Shown piece after piece: positions 31,294-38,910 of a DNA stretch of 64,000 nt. Made by a program: the position numbers and the translations under genes. This stretch comes from Sulfitobacter noctilucae (GTDB lineage Bacteria > Pseudomonadota > Alphaproteobacteria > Rhodobacterales > Rhodobacteraceae), in the NCBI RefSeq assembly GCF_000622365.1, contig NZ_JASC01000013.1:372001-436000 (forward strand). The letters are read 5' to 3'. The stretch's first letter is position 1, and each line of letters starts with the position of its first letter. The notes beneath the pieces are model-generated. The model was not told the DNA's origin and ran no database searches. It saw only the letters and a program-made list of their open reading frames with translations.

Positions 31294-33158
31294 CCACCTG
31301 TTGTACGGTTGTGATTGGCCATGTGGACCACGGCAAAACTGCCTTGGTGCGTGCCCTGACCGGCGCTGACACCGACCAATTGGCTGAAGAAAAAGCCCGT
31401 GGCCTTTCGATCGTGCCGGGCTTTGCCCATCGCACCTATGCCAGTGGCACGTTAGATTTCATCGACGCTCCCGGACACGCCGATTTTGTGCAAGCCATGA
31501 TCCGTGCGGCCACCGGAGCGCGCGCAGCTTTGCTCGTCATCTCTGCGACCGAAGGGATCGCGGAACAGACCCGCGAGCATCTGTCGATCGCTGCGCTGCT
31601 GGCCATCACCACGGGTGTTATAGCGGTGACAAAGTCCGATCTGCTGGATTCGGCTGACCAAGCCCCCTGCCTTGACGCGCTGCGCAGCCAACTGGCCGAA
31701 ACCGGATTTGCATCCAGCCCCATGGTCCTGTGTTCCGCGCAATCGGGGGATGGCATTGATCAGCTCCATGCCGCACTTGAGACGCTAATTCAAACGGCTC
31801 CGCAAACTGGGCCACAGCACAGCTTCCTTCCCATCGACCGCGCCTTTTCGATGTCCGGTCTGGGCACCATCGTAACCGGCACCTTGCAAGGGGCGGCAAT
31901 CAGTATTGATGATGCGATGCAGCTTCATCCGTCCGGAAAAGCGACCTCTGTGCGTGGCCTGCAAAGCCGTGGCACCCTACGTCAGCGTATAGAACCCGGT
32001 GAGCGTATCGCGGCCAATCTGCGCGGCGTGGCAGTGACCGAGATCGCGAGCGGGGCAGTGCTTTGTTCTCCAACCCATTTTGCGCCATCGCGGTGTGTCG
32101 ACATTACGCTGACATTGCTGCCCGGCGTCACCGTCAAGCATATGCAAAACCTGCGCGCGCATATCGGCACGACCAGCGAAGTCGCCACACTACGTCTGTT
32201 CGGGGGCGGCAAGGCAAACTCCGAGCAGGGTGTTCTGGCGCAACTACGCTTTGGCAAACCTGTCGCGGCGTTCGCTGGCCAACGCGCCATTCTGCGCCAG
32301 TTGTCACCTGCAAAAACGCTGGGCGGGGTGACGGTTCTTGACCCGCTCGCAAAACCCACCGTGGCAGGAGACAAAGACCGGCAGCGCGTCCTGAATGGCG
32401 CCCTTCAGGGGGATCTTGATCAAATTGCCTTGGCACTTTGTGAGGCAAATGATGGTGTGGCAGACCGGGATGATATCGCCCGCCTATCGCGGCTGACCGA
32501 AGGAGATCTCGGCAAAAAGCTGAAGCAGGACTTCCAAGAACTGAGCCCCACCCTGATCGCGCCCCGCAGTCGGATAGCTCTGACCGAGACCGCATTGCTG
32601 GCGGGTCTGAAAGCCCACCACGACGCGCATCCTCTCCGCAGTGCGGCACCGGCTTCTGCCCTCAATCTTCCTGCTACGGCCGCCGAATTGATTGCCTTTG
32701 TCAAAGCTGACCTGAACAAACGCGGGGTGATCCGGCTTGCCGATAATGCTGCCGCGCTGGTGGATCATGACCCCCTCGCAAACCTTGACGCAAATGGTCA
32801 CGACCGACTGATACAGATAGAAAGCGCATATCAGCAGGCAGGACTTCAACCAATTACACCGGAAAGCATCATCCAAGACCAACTGGACCGGGATATTTTC
32901 GACCTGCTAACTGACCTCGACCGGCTCGTCCCGTTGCGCAATGTCGCTCTTGGCCAGACACTTATCTTTCACACCGACGCGCTGACGGAAGCTGCTGAAA
33001 TCCTGCGGCAGGGCTTTCCAACAGATGATCCTTTCACAACATCACAAGCACGCACAACTCTGTCTACCAGTCGCCGCATTATTGTGCCCGTCCTCGAATA
33101 TTTTGACGCACAAGGCTGGACGGGACGCAACGGCAATACGCGCCATTTCGACCGTTAA
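31290..33158 (+). CDS. selB: selenocysteine-specific elongation factor
   Basis: The 622-residue protein has an EF-Tu-like GTPase domain (GHVDHGKTALV near residue 10, DAPGH near residue 57, a VTKSD guanine-specificity motif near residue 112), two beta-barrel domains and a C-terminal series of winged helices that bind the SECIS hairpin. It delivers Sec-tRNA to in-frame UGA codons. It overlaps selA by four bases, and tRNA-Sec follows after about 40 bases. Confidence 0.97.
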   Translation: MTTCCTVVIGHVDHGKTALVRALTGADTDQLAEEKARGLSIVPGFAHRTYASGTLDFIDAPGHADFVQAMIRAATGARAALLVISATEGIAEQTREHLSIAALLAITTGVIAVTKSDLLDSADQAPCLDALRSQLAETGFASSPMVLCSAQSGDGIDQLHAALETLIQTAPQTGPQHSFLPIDRAFSMSGLGTIVTGTLQGAAISIDDAMQLHPSGKATSVRGLQSRGTLRQRIEPGERIAANLRGVAVTEIASGAVLCSPTHFAPSRCVDITLTLLPGVTVKHMQNLRAHIGTTSEVATLRLFGGGKANSEQGVLAQLRFGKPVAAFAGQRAILRQLSPAKTLGGVTVLDPLAKPTVAGDKDRQRVLNGALQGDLDQIALALCEANDGVADRDDIARLSRLTEGDLGKKLKQDFQELSPTLIAPRSRIALTETALLAGLKAHHDAHPLRSAAPASALNLPATAAELIAFVKADLNKRGVIRLADNAAALVDHDPLANLDANGHDRLIQIESAYQQAGLQPITPESIIQDQLDRDIFDLLTDLDRLVPLRNVALGQTLIFHTDALTEAAEILRQGFPTDDPFTTSQARTTLSTSRRIIVPVLEYFDAQGWTGRNGNTRHFDR

Positions 33159-33200
33159 TCGGTTCCCCCACCCACCGCCGCTTGCTAGACTACACCATAC

Positions 33201-33292
33201 GGAGGTGACTGGAGTCTGGTGGCTTCCCTGGTCTTCAAAACCACGGACGCGTCGTTTCGTCGTGTGGTGGGTTCGATTCCCATCCACCTCCG
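33201..33292 (+). tRNA. selC: tRNA-Sec (anticodon TCA)
   Basis: A 92-base tRNA starts GGAGGTG, which pairs with CACCTCC at 33285-33291, and has a discriminator G at 33292. The anticodon loop CTTCAAA reads TCA at positions 34-36, decoding UGA. A very long variable arm (33245-33265, CGGACGCGTCGTTTCGTCGTG) and an unusually long acceptor/T helix are the hallmarks of selenocysteine tRNA. It sits directly after selB and just before the thioredoxin-fusion and UGSC genes. Confidence 0.95.
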
Positions 33293-33362
33293 CCCCATGA
33301 CAGGCTGGACATTACGGTTCAATCCTTCGAAGTATGGGCCATCACGGGGGGAAGAGACCAAA

Positions 33363-34952
33363 ATGAGCGATACACAACCAGCATTTTCACTGACGGACCT
33401 GGCAGGCAAAGCGCATGACTTTCCAACCGGTCGTCCGAGCCTGATTTGCTTTGTCAAAGAAGACTGTGAGACCTGCAACACGGCCGCCCCGGTGCTGGAT
33501 GCCTTCAACAAAGCTTACGGCAGCGAGATTGACGTCCTGTTGATCGCCCAATCGGGGGACGAGAACGCGACCTTCGCTGCGCGCCACAGCCTGTCGATGC
33601 CGGTGCTGGACGACACGTCCTGCAAGATTGCCTTTGCATGGGACATCGAGAGCGTTCCTTCCGTCTTCTGGACCGATGCGAAAGGCCAGGCAAAGACAAC
33701 ATTCGAAGGGTTCATCCGCGCGGATTGGGAAGCGCTAAGCGCCGATATCAGCGATCAAACCGGTCAGCCCGCCGCCCAGATTGATTGGGAAAGCCTGCCC
33801 GCTTGGCGCCCCGGATGCGGGTCCAAACACCTTGATCCGGCGATCTATGACAAGTTGAAAGCCGAAGCCGAAGACAGCCCGATCCGCGCCAGAAAGATCG
33901 ACATCGCCAGCAGCGATGATGAGGCGGAGTTCATGTTCGATCAAGGGTTCTCGGACGGACTGCCGCTGGTCCCGCCCACGCCCGAACGGGTGATGCGGAT
34001 GCTTGCGGGTACCCACCGCGATCCACAGGAACTGGTTGCTACGGTGCCACCGAACATGGGCGAAGCCACCGTCGAGAAGATTGCGATAAACGCCGTCATG
34101 GCGGGGTGCAAACCCGAGTACCTGCCCGTTGTCATCGCCGCGGTCGAAGCGGTCTGCACCGACGCATTCAATATTCACGGGGTTACCGCGACAACCATGG
34201 GGGCAGCACCCGTGATGATCGTCAACGGACCGATCAGAGCGCAAATCGGCATGAATGCGGGACTTGGTGCCTTGGGTGCCGGCAACCGGGCCAATGCCAC
34301 GATAGGCCGCGCCTTGCGGCTGGTGGTGCGCAATGTCGGCGGGGCGTCGACCGGCGGGGTCGAACGCTCAACCATGGGCAACCCAATGAAATTCACAATG
34401 TGCTTTGCGGAAAACGAAGAGCGCTCGCCCTGGGAACCGCTGCATGTAGAGCGGGGGTTCAAGGCAGAGGATTCGGTTGTGACGGTCTTTGCCATGACAA
34501 GCGGCCCTACGCTGATCGTCGACCAGACCTCGCGCACACCGGACGCGATTTCCGGCTCCCTTGGACGGGGGCTTGAGGGGGTATTCCTACCGACCTTCCG
34601 CAACCTGCCGGTCGATGCCGTGCTTGTGGTGTGCCCTGAACACCTTGATACGCTCACGCGCGACGGCATGTATTCCAAACAACAACTGCGGGACCGCATC
34701 CAAGAAGTTACCGCCGGTACCGGAGGCGAAGTGAAGTCAGACGGTGCTTTGCGACAGGATGCCAAACCAGGTGCCGCGACCGGTACAGGCGTCACTCCCG
34801 CCTCTGGACAAAATCCCAAGTTCGCCAGCACCGACTATATTCACATCGTCGTCGCGGGATCGGATGCAGGCAAATTTTCGTCCGCGTTCCACGGCTGGGC
34901 AACCGGGGAAGTGGGCTCCATATCCGTTTCCAAAAAGATTGATCTGGGCTAG
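33363..34952 (+). CDS. thioredoxin-like domain fused to a large conserved domain of unknown function (UGSC partner)
   Basis: The 529-residue protein begins with a thioredoxin/AhpC-like domain (about 1-150) with a CETC redox pair at residues 35-38. After a linker comes a domain of some 350 residues containing FSDGLPLVPPTPERV, GEATVEKIAINAVMAGCKPE, GAGNRANATIGRALRL and CFAENEERSPWEPLHVERGF. I recall such 'DGLP.VPPT' proteins only as uncharacterised. ATG 33363 is chosen because GGGGGAAGAG lies upstream and the thioredoxin fold begins there. It ends 24 bases before the UGSC selenoprotein gene, so the two probably act together, the thioredoxin domain perhaps recycling the selenocysteine centre (inference). 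Confidence 0.75.
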   Translation: MSDTQPAFSLTDLAGKAHDFPTGRPSLICFVKEDCETCNTAAPVLDAFNKAYGSEIDVLLIAQSGDENATFAARHSLSMPVLDDTSCKIAFAWDIESVPSVFWTDAKGQAKTTFEGFIRADWEALSADISDQTGQPAAQIDWESLPAWRPGCGSKHLDPAIYDKLKAEAEDSPIRARKIDIASSDDEAEFMFDQGFSDGLPLVPPTPERVMRMLAGTHRDPQELVATVPPNMGEATVEKIAINAVMAGCKPEYLPVVIAAVEAVCTDAFNIHGVTATTMGAAPVMIVNGPIRAQIGMNAGLGALGAGNRANATIGRALRLVVRNVGGASTGGVERSTMGNPMKFTMCFAENEERSPWEPLHVERGFKAEDSVVTVFAMTSGPTLIVDQTSRTPDAISGSLGRGLEGVFLPTFRNLPVDAVLVVCPEHLDTLTRDGMYSKQQLRDRIQEVTAGTGGEVKSDGALRQDAKPGAATGTGVTPASGQNPKFASTDYIHIVVAGSDAGKFSSAFHGWATGEVGSISVSKKIDLG

Positions 34953-34976
34953 GCTTAAGCAGAAAGGAGCACCTAT

Positions 34977-35501
34977 ATGACAATAATCCTCGACCCGACG
35001 GACGAACGCGTCCCGGTGGAGCGGCAAATCACGCCGCGCCCCGATACGCTTTCGGGCGTTGTCGGTCTACTGGACATAAGCAAACCCCGTGGCAGCGTGA
35101 TGCTGGACGAATTGGAACGCCTGTTGGCCGAACGTGCACCGGGCGTTGATGTTCGGCGCTACAAAAAGCCGACATTCGCCAAACCTTGTCCTGATGCTTT
35201 GCGCATCGAGATCCGCGATGCTTGCGATCTGGTTGTTGAAGGGCTGGCTGACTGAGGTTCCTGTACGACGTGCAGTATGCACGACACAGTCTGGTTTGAA
35301 ATCCAGGGAATCCCGTCAGTTTCCGTCGCCTCCAGCGAGTTTGGCGAAGCTGCCAAAGCACAGCGCAAAGCGCTTGGCATGAACAGCGCACGTTATGTCC
35401 TTGTCCCGCATCCCATTCAGGATGCAACGGACGACGAAATGCGCACCAAGGCGGCTGAAGCCTTGGAACAGATCGTCGCCGCGTTGACGAAAGACGATTA
35501 G
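34977..35501 (+). CDS. UGSC-family selenoprotein (in-frame TGA decoded as selenocysteine)
   Basis: A 174-residue protein if the TGA at 35253-35255 is read as Sec93. The frame then continues uninterrupted through GSCTTCSMHDTVWFEIQG to the TAG at 35499-35501. The motif U-G-S-C-T-T-C gives the family its name (UGSC, known from marine selenoproteins). The N-terminal half (MTIILDPTDER, DISKPRGSVMLDELERLL) and the C-terminal half (FGEAAKAQRKALGM, YVLVPHPI) are both clearly coding. AAAGGAG precedes the ATG. The selC, selA and selB genes are immediately upstream and a SECIS-like hairpin begins 13 bases after the TGA. A naive gene caller would split this into a 92-residue and a 74-residue protein. Probably a redox enzyme; the reaction is unknown. 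Confidence 0.92.
35256..35288 (+). promoter_or_regulatory. candidate bacterial SECIS element
   Basis: Directly after the UGA, CGTGCA (35269-35274) and TGCACG (35278-35283) form a perfect 6-bp stem with a GTA loop. TGT (35262-35264) with ACA (35286-35288) can extend it below an internal loop. The apical loop begins 20 bases after the UGA, close to the distance in known bacterial SECIS hairpins, and it carries a G in the loop as SelB recognition usually requires. Confidence 0.7.
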
Positions 35502-35507
35502 AATACG

Positions 35508-35546
35508 GCGCAGCCCTCGTTTATCCGGGGGCTGCGCTTTTCTTTG
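35508..35546 (+). terminator. rho-independent terminator of the selenocysteine operon
   Basis: GCGCAGCCC (35508-35516) pairs with GGGCTGCGC (35529-35537), followed by TTTTCTTT. It lies 7 bases after the selenoprotein stop and marks the end of the transcript. Confidence 0.9.
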
Positions 35547-35556
35547 AGCGTCGACG

Positions 35557-36327
35557 CTACAGCTTCATACCGCCCAGTTCGGCCACACCCACAAAACTGC
35601 GGTTCCAGGTCGGGCTGATCAGCACCTCGTTGATACAAACATGTGGCGGCGCTTCGGCGATGTACCGCACCATCGCACCCAGATCATCTGATTGCAGCAT
35701 CTTGGCCATGTCCTCGGCCGAAGGCGGCTTAGGCCGCGATTTCATGATTGGCGTCGCCACTTCGCCGGGCATCAGCGCGGTGCAGCGGATGCCATTCACA
35801 CCCTCATCCTGATTGATCGAATGGCTTAGCGCCACAACCGCATGTTTTGACGCGCTATAGGCTGGTCCGGTCAACCGCGAAGGATGCCGCCCCGCCCAGG
35901 ACGAGGTCAGGATCAGCGTGCCCATCCCCTTGTCCCGCATCTGCGGCAACACGGCGAGGATCCCGTTCATCACGCCGTTCAGGTTGATGTCGACAACCTT
36001 TGCGAAATCCGCTGCCGTCACTGCTGCCACCGAACGATTGGGCACATTAATACCGGCATTGGCCAGCATGATATCCACGCCACCCAAGCGGGCCAGCAAA
36101 TCATCCGCGATGGCCTGTGTCGCCTCTGCATCCACTACATCCAGCTGCGCCACTTCAGCCGCACCACCCGCTTCCGTAATCTCTTGCGCGACGCGCTCGA
36201 TCTCGGCCAGCCGCCGCCCCGACAGCACCACATGCGCGCCGCTTTGCGACAAGGCCTTGGCCGATGCTTCGCCGATGCCGCCCCCCGCGCCCGTCACCCA
36301 GGCTATTTTTCCATTTAGCTGTCCCAT
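35557..36327 (-). CDS. short-chain dehydrogenase/reductase
   Basis: The 256-residue protein is a classical SDR, with a TGAGGGIGEAS cofactor motif near residue 11, NAGINVPN near residue 87 and the catalytic YSASK near residue 157. ATG 36327 is chosen because AGGGAGA lies 6 bases upstream; a longer frame has no such site. It would oxidise or reduce an alcohol/ketone with NAD(P). It is divergent from a VOC-cupin-cupin gene, suggesting a common small catabolic route. The substrate is unknown. Confidence 0.9.
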   Translation of the reverse strand: MGQLNGKIAWVTGAGGGIGEASAKALSQSGAHVVLSGRRLAEIERVAQEITEAGGAAEVAQLDVVDAEATQAIADDLLARLGGVDIMLANAGINVPNRSVAAVTAADFAKVVDINLNGVMNGILAVLPQMRDKGMGTLILTSSWAGRHPSRLTGPAYSASKHAVVALSHSINQDEGVNGIRCTALMPGEVATPIMKSRPKPPSAEDMAKMLQSDDLGAMVRYIAEAPPHVCINEVLISPTWNRSFVGVAELGGMKL

Positions 36328-36525
36328 AACTCTCTCCCTATTTGTGCAGTTGGCACAAAGGTCCACAGTTCACGTGCAAAGTCTACAGAGCCTGGTGCAG
36401 GCAACCATGTTTTGACCCTCACCCAAAGACTGCCATTGATGTGCAACGCGGCAAAGTCCGCGCAACAGTTGATGCGCCCCGTGAAACCGCTACAAGATGT
36501 CTGACGAATTGAAGGGACATACCTC

Positions 36526-37632
36526 ATGACACAGACACATGAACCTAGCGATCTGCTGGCCGAAGTTTTGCTGCCCACGCAGGAACTTCGCGAAGATCTC
36601 CCCTTCTTTACCAAGGTTCTGGGAATGCGGTTGGACAGCATATTCCCCGCCGATGACCCATCGGTCGCCAGTTTTTCCGGCCACGGTCTGCGCCTGCGCA
36701 TCGAAAAAGGGGCCGATGTGCCACCGGGCAAGATTCGTATCCTGACCGATCAGCCGATGCAGTTTGCCGAAGGCCAACGCAGCCTGACTGCCCCTAACGG
36801 GACGCAGATCGAAGTTGTGCCGCGTACACCAGTTGTCGACCAACCCCAGACACAGCATGAATTTGTTGTACGCCGCCTCGCGGACGAAGCGCCCTGGGTC
36901 ATAGGTCGGGCGGGCATGCATTACCGTGATCTGATTGCCTCGCGGCTGGGCGGGTCCATTATCGCCAGCCACATCCGCATTCCCGATGGCGGGCCGGTGC
37001 CGGATATGGTGCACTACCATACCGTCGGGTTTCAGCTGATCTTTTGCTACAAGGGTTGGGTCGATGTGCTGTACGAGGATCAGGGGGACGTGATCCGCCT
37101 GCATGCGGGCGATTGCGTGACCCAGCCGCCGGGCATCCGCCACCGCGTGGTCGAAGCATCGCCGAATATCGAAGTGATCGAGATCGGCGTTCCGGCGGAG
37201 CATGTCACCACCATCGACCATGACTTTACCCTGCCGAACGGCACCGGCGATCCGGCCCGCGAATGGGACGGACAACGCTTTGTGCATCACATGAAGGACA
37301 AGGCTATCTGGAAGCCCTTCCGCATCCCCGGCTTTACCATGCGTGATACCGGCATCAACGATGGGACGAAAGGCGTGGCCGGTATTCAGGTGGCACGGTT
37401 TGACAATGGCACCACGGCACCCGCCAAACATGATGCCGACATCCACTTCACCTTTGTCATGGAAGGCACGATGACCCTGACCGCCGAGGGGCAGGACCCG
37501 CGCGAGCTGACAGCGGGAGATGCCTTTGTCATTCCGCCGGGTATGATCTCGCAATATGTCGCCTGTTCGGATGATCTTGAACTGCTCGAAGTCGCTCTGC
37601 GCGGTGATTTCTCAACTCAGATTGTGGCGTAG
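36526..37632 (+). CDS. VOC-cupin-cupin fusion protein
   Basis: The 368-residue protein has an N-terminal vicinal-oxygen-chelate-like region (VLLPTQELREDLPFFTKVLG, about 1-105). It then has a cupin with metal-ligand-like histidines (VHYHTVGFQ, PPGIRHRV) and a second cupin (HDADIHFTFVMEGTMTL, AGDAFVIPPGM). Such proteins may bind metal and act on small aromatic or sugar-acid substrates, but no reaction can be assigned. Divergent SDR neighbour; about 200 bases of shared upstream DNA. Confidence 0.75.
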   Translation: MTQTHEPSDLLAEVLLPTQELREDLPFFTKVLGMRLDSIFPADDPSVASFSGHGLRLRIEKGADVPPGKIRILTDQPMQFAEGQRSLTAPNGTQIEVVPRTPVVDQPQTQHEFVVRRLADEAPWVIGRAGMHYRDLIASRLGGSIIASHIRIPDGGPVPDMVHYHTVGFQLIFCYKGWVDVLYEDQGDVIRLHAGDCVTQPPGIRHRVVEASPNIEVIEIGVPAEHVTTIDHDFTLPNGTGDPAREWDGQRFVHHMKDKAIWKPFRIPGFTMRDTGINDGTKGVAGIQVARFDNGTTAPAKHDADIHFTFVMEGTMTLTAEGQDPRELTAGDAFVIPPGMISQYVACSDDLELLEVALRGDFSTQIVA

Positions 37633-38083
37633 GGCTTCCCAGTTCATCCTGGCATCGACCAAGGGTTTCTTTGGTCTCAAAGCCCATGCCGATCTGTACT
37701 TGATCAAGCACGGCGCGGTTTTCCTCGAACGCCTTTCGCTCGTCTTTTGGCATCGTCGCCGAGAGTGCCTCATCCTCGGGGTGTCGGTTGCGGTGCGGGC
37801 GCGCATCTTCAAGCGCGACTACCACGCCTGGCGATGTCCGGAACACACAAATTCTCCCAACTAAAACAGCACTTTATTGCAAGCAGTTATGAGCTCGAGA
37901 CCCCAAGCGGCAACATACCGAGCGTTCTGGCCAGAACAATTCGGCTGCCTTCAGCACTGAGAAATATCAGATTATTCATAAGGTTATCATAAAAGACCGC
38001 GTACCCCCTCAAATCGAGGAAGCTCGGCAAAACTTTCTTTACCATTGTTTTCTAGATTTTCCTTTATCAACAAGGATAAATCG
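37633..38083. other. about 450 bp with at most a decayed fragment
   Basis: On the minus strand 37640-37846 reads RHPEDEALSATMPKDERKAF and AVLDQVQIGMGFETKETLG, weakly like the C-terminal tail of ring-hydroxylating oxygenase alpha subunits. It has no upstream coding region and overlaps the cupin gene end, so if real it is a remnant. The rest is A+T-rich and carries the promoter region of the next gene. Confidence 0.3.
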
Positions 38084-38794
38084 ATGTTTAACTCTCTTAC
38101 CAACGGGCAATTAGAAGCGCTTATCGAGCAATTTTTGCTCCCTATGTTTATTATCCAGCGGCGCCGCGCAGGCACTGATTTCGAGATGGTCGGCATGAAC
38201 AGCGCGTTGGAGCGATTGGCCCGTCAACCGCGTCAGGCGATCATGGGGCAGTCTGTTTCCGATATGGCGATTTCTGGCGTCAACAATGATGCGGGCTTCC
38301 ATTTTCTCCAATGTGCCACATCTCGGAAACCAGTCCGCTTCACCTATGCCTTCGAACACGACGACCATAAGGATCGGTGGGATATGATTTTGCAATACGG
38401 TCAAAGTCCGGAAGGCTACGACCGAATCATTTCAACAGCCAATCAGCTGACACCCGATACCTCCGCTCTCCAGGACAAGGTCGCCTTTGAGGATGTCAGC
38501 TATTTTTCTTCTATCGCCGATCTTCAGTTGGAAAACCTCAGCAACGCGTTTTCGAATGTGACGCAGGGCGCGTCGATGACCGTGATGGAAGAGGAAAGAA
38601 TGATGCGTCTGCATGCGGTATGCCGCACAATCCAACGCAGCGTATCGGACATTAAGGATATTGTCAGGCGTGCGCAGGCACGTCATTGTGAACAGCAACA
38701 GCATCCCCACTTCCCAAGCATGAACCCACGCATGGATCGCGCGGGCTGCATGGATACGGTGCGGGCGCTATCGGATGCTTGGGTGGAGCGCTGA
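38084..38794 (+). CDS. PAS-like small regulatory protein of unknown function
   Basis: I do not recognise a named family. The 236-residue protein begins with a segment resembling a PAS sensor fold (LLPMFIIQRRRAGTDFEMVGMNSALERLARQ). A charged helical stretch follows (MEEERMMRLHAVCRTIQRSV), which may dimerise. No kinase, HTH or output domain is visible. ATG 38084 is chosen because AAGGA lies 8 bases upstream. It lies between the cupin gene and the paa operon in the same direction and is separated from paa by a short hairpin. Confidence 0.6.
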   Translation: MFNSLTNGQLEALIEQFLLPMFIIQRRRAGTDFEMVGMNSALERLARQPRQAIMGQSVSDMAISGVNNDAGFHFLQCATSRKPVRFTYAFEHDDHKDRWDMILQYGQSPEGYDRIISTANQLTPDTSALQDKVAFEDVSYFSSIADLQLENLSNAFSNVTQGASMTVMEEERMMRLHAVCRTIQRSVSDIKDIVRRAQARHCEQQQHPHFPSMNPRMDRAGCMDTVRALSDAWVER

Positions 38795-38802
38795 CCAGCA
38801 GC

Positions 38803-38830
38803 AACGCTCAAAGCGTTACCAACTTTTCTT
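38803..38830 (+). terminator. weak terminator-like hairpin before the paa operon
   Basis: AACGCT (38803-38808) pairs with AGCGTT (38812-38817) around CAA. A TTTTCTT run follows after six bases. The stem is short, so termination may be partial. Confidence 0.35.
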
Positions 38831-38895
38831 GAATAAGTACTTTTTGTAACATTAAACTTGTTTTCAGCGTCTCTTTCCCCTAGGATCAACTGATC
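38829..38895 (+). promoter_or_regulatory. candidate paa promoter and operator
   Basis: A TTGAAT element (38829-38834) and TTAAAC (38852-38857) are 17 bases apart. Downstream, a perfect GATCA-AC-TGATC inverted repeat lies at 38884-38895, 5 bases before the ribosome binding site. Binding by the PaaX regulator encoded at the end of the operon is a guess from position. Confidence 0.3.
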
Positions 38896-38910
38896 TATTG
38901 GGAGGAATTG

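Noticed and set aside
33201..33292. tRNA-Sec as a second island integration site
   Set aside because: No repeat of its 3' end and no integrase were seen nearby; it sits in order behind selB.
37640..37846. A ring-hydroxylating oxygenase fragment
   Set aside because: The resemblance is weak and short, with no upstream coding sequence; kept only as a note on the gap.
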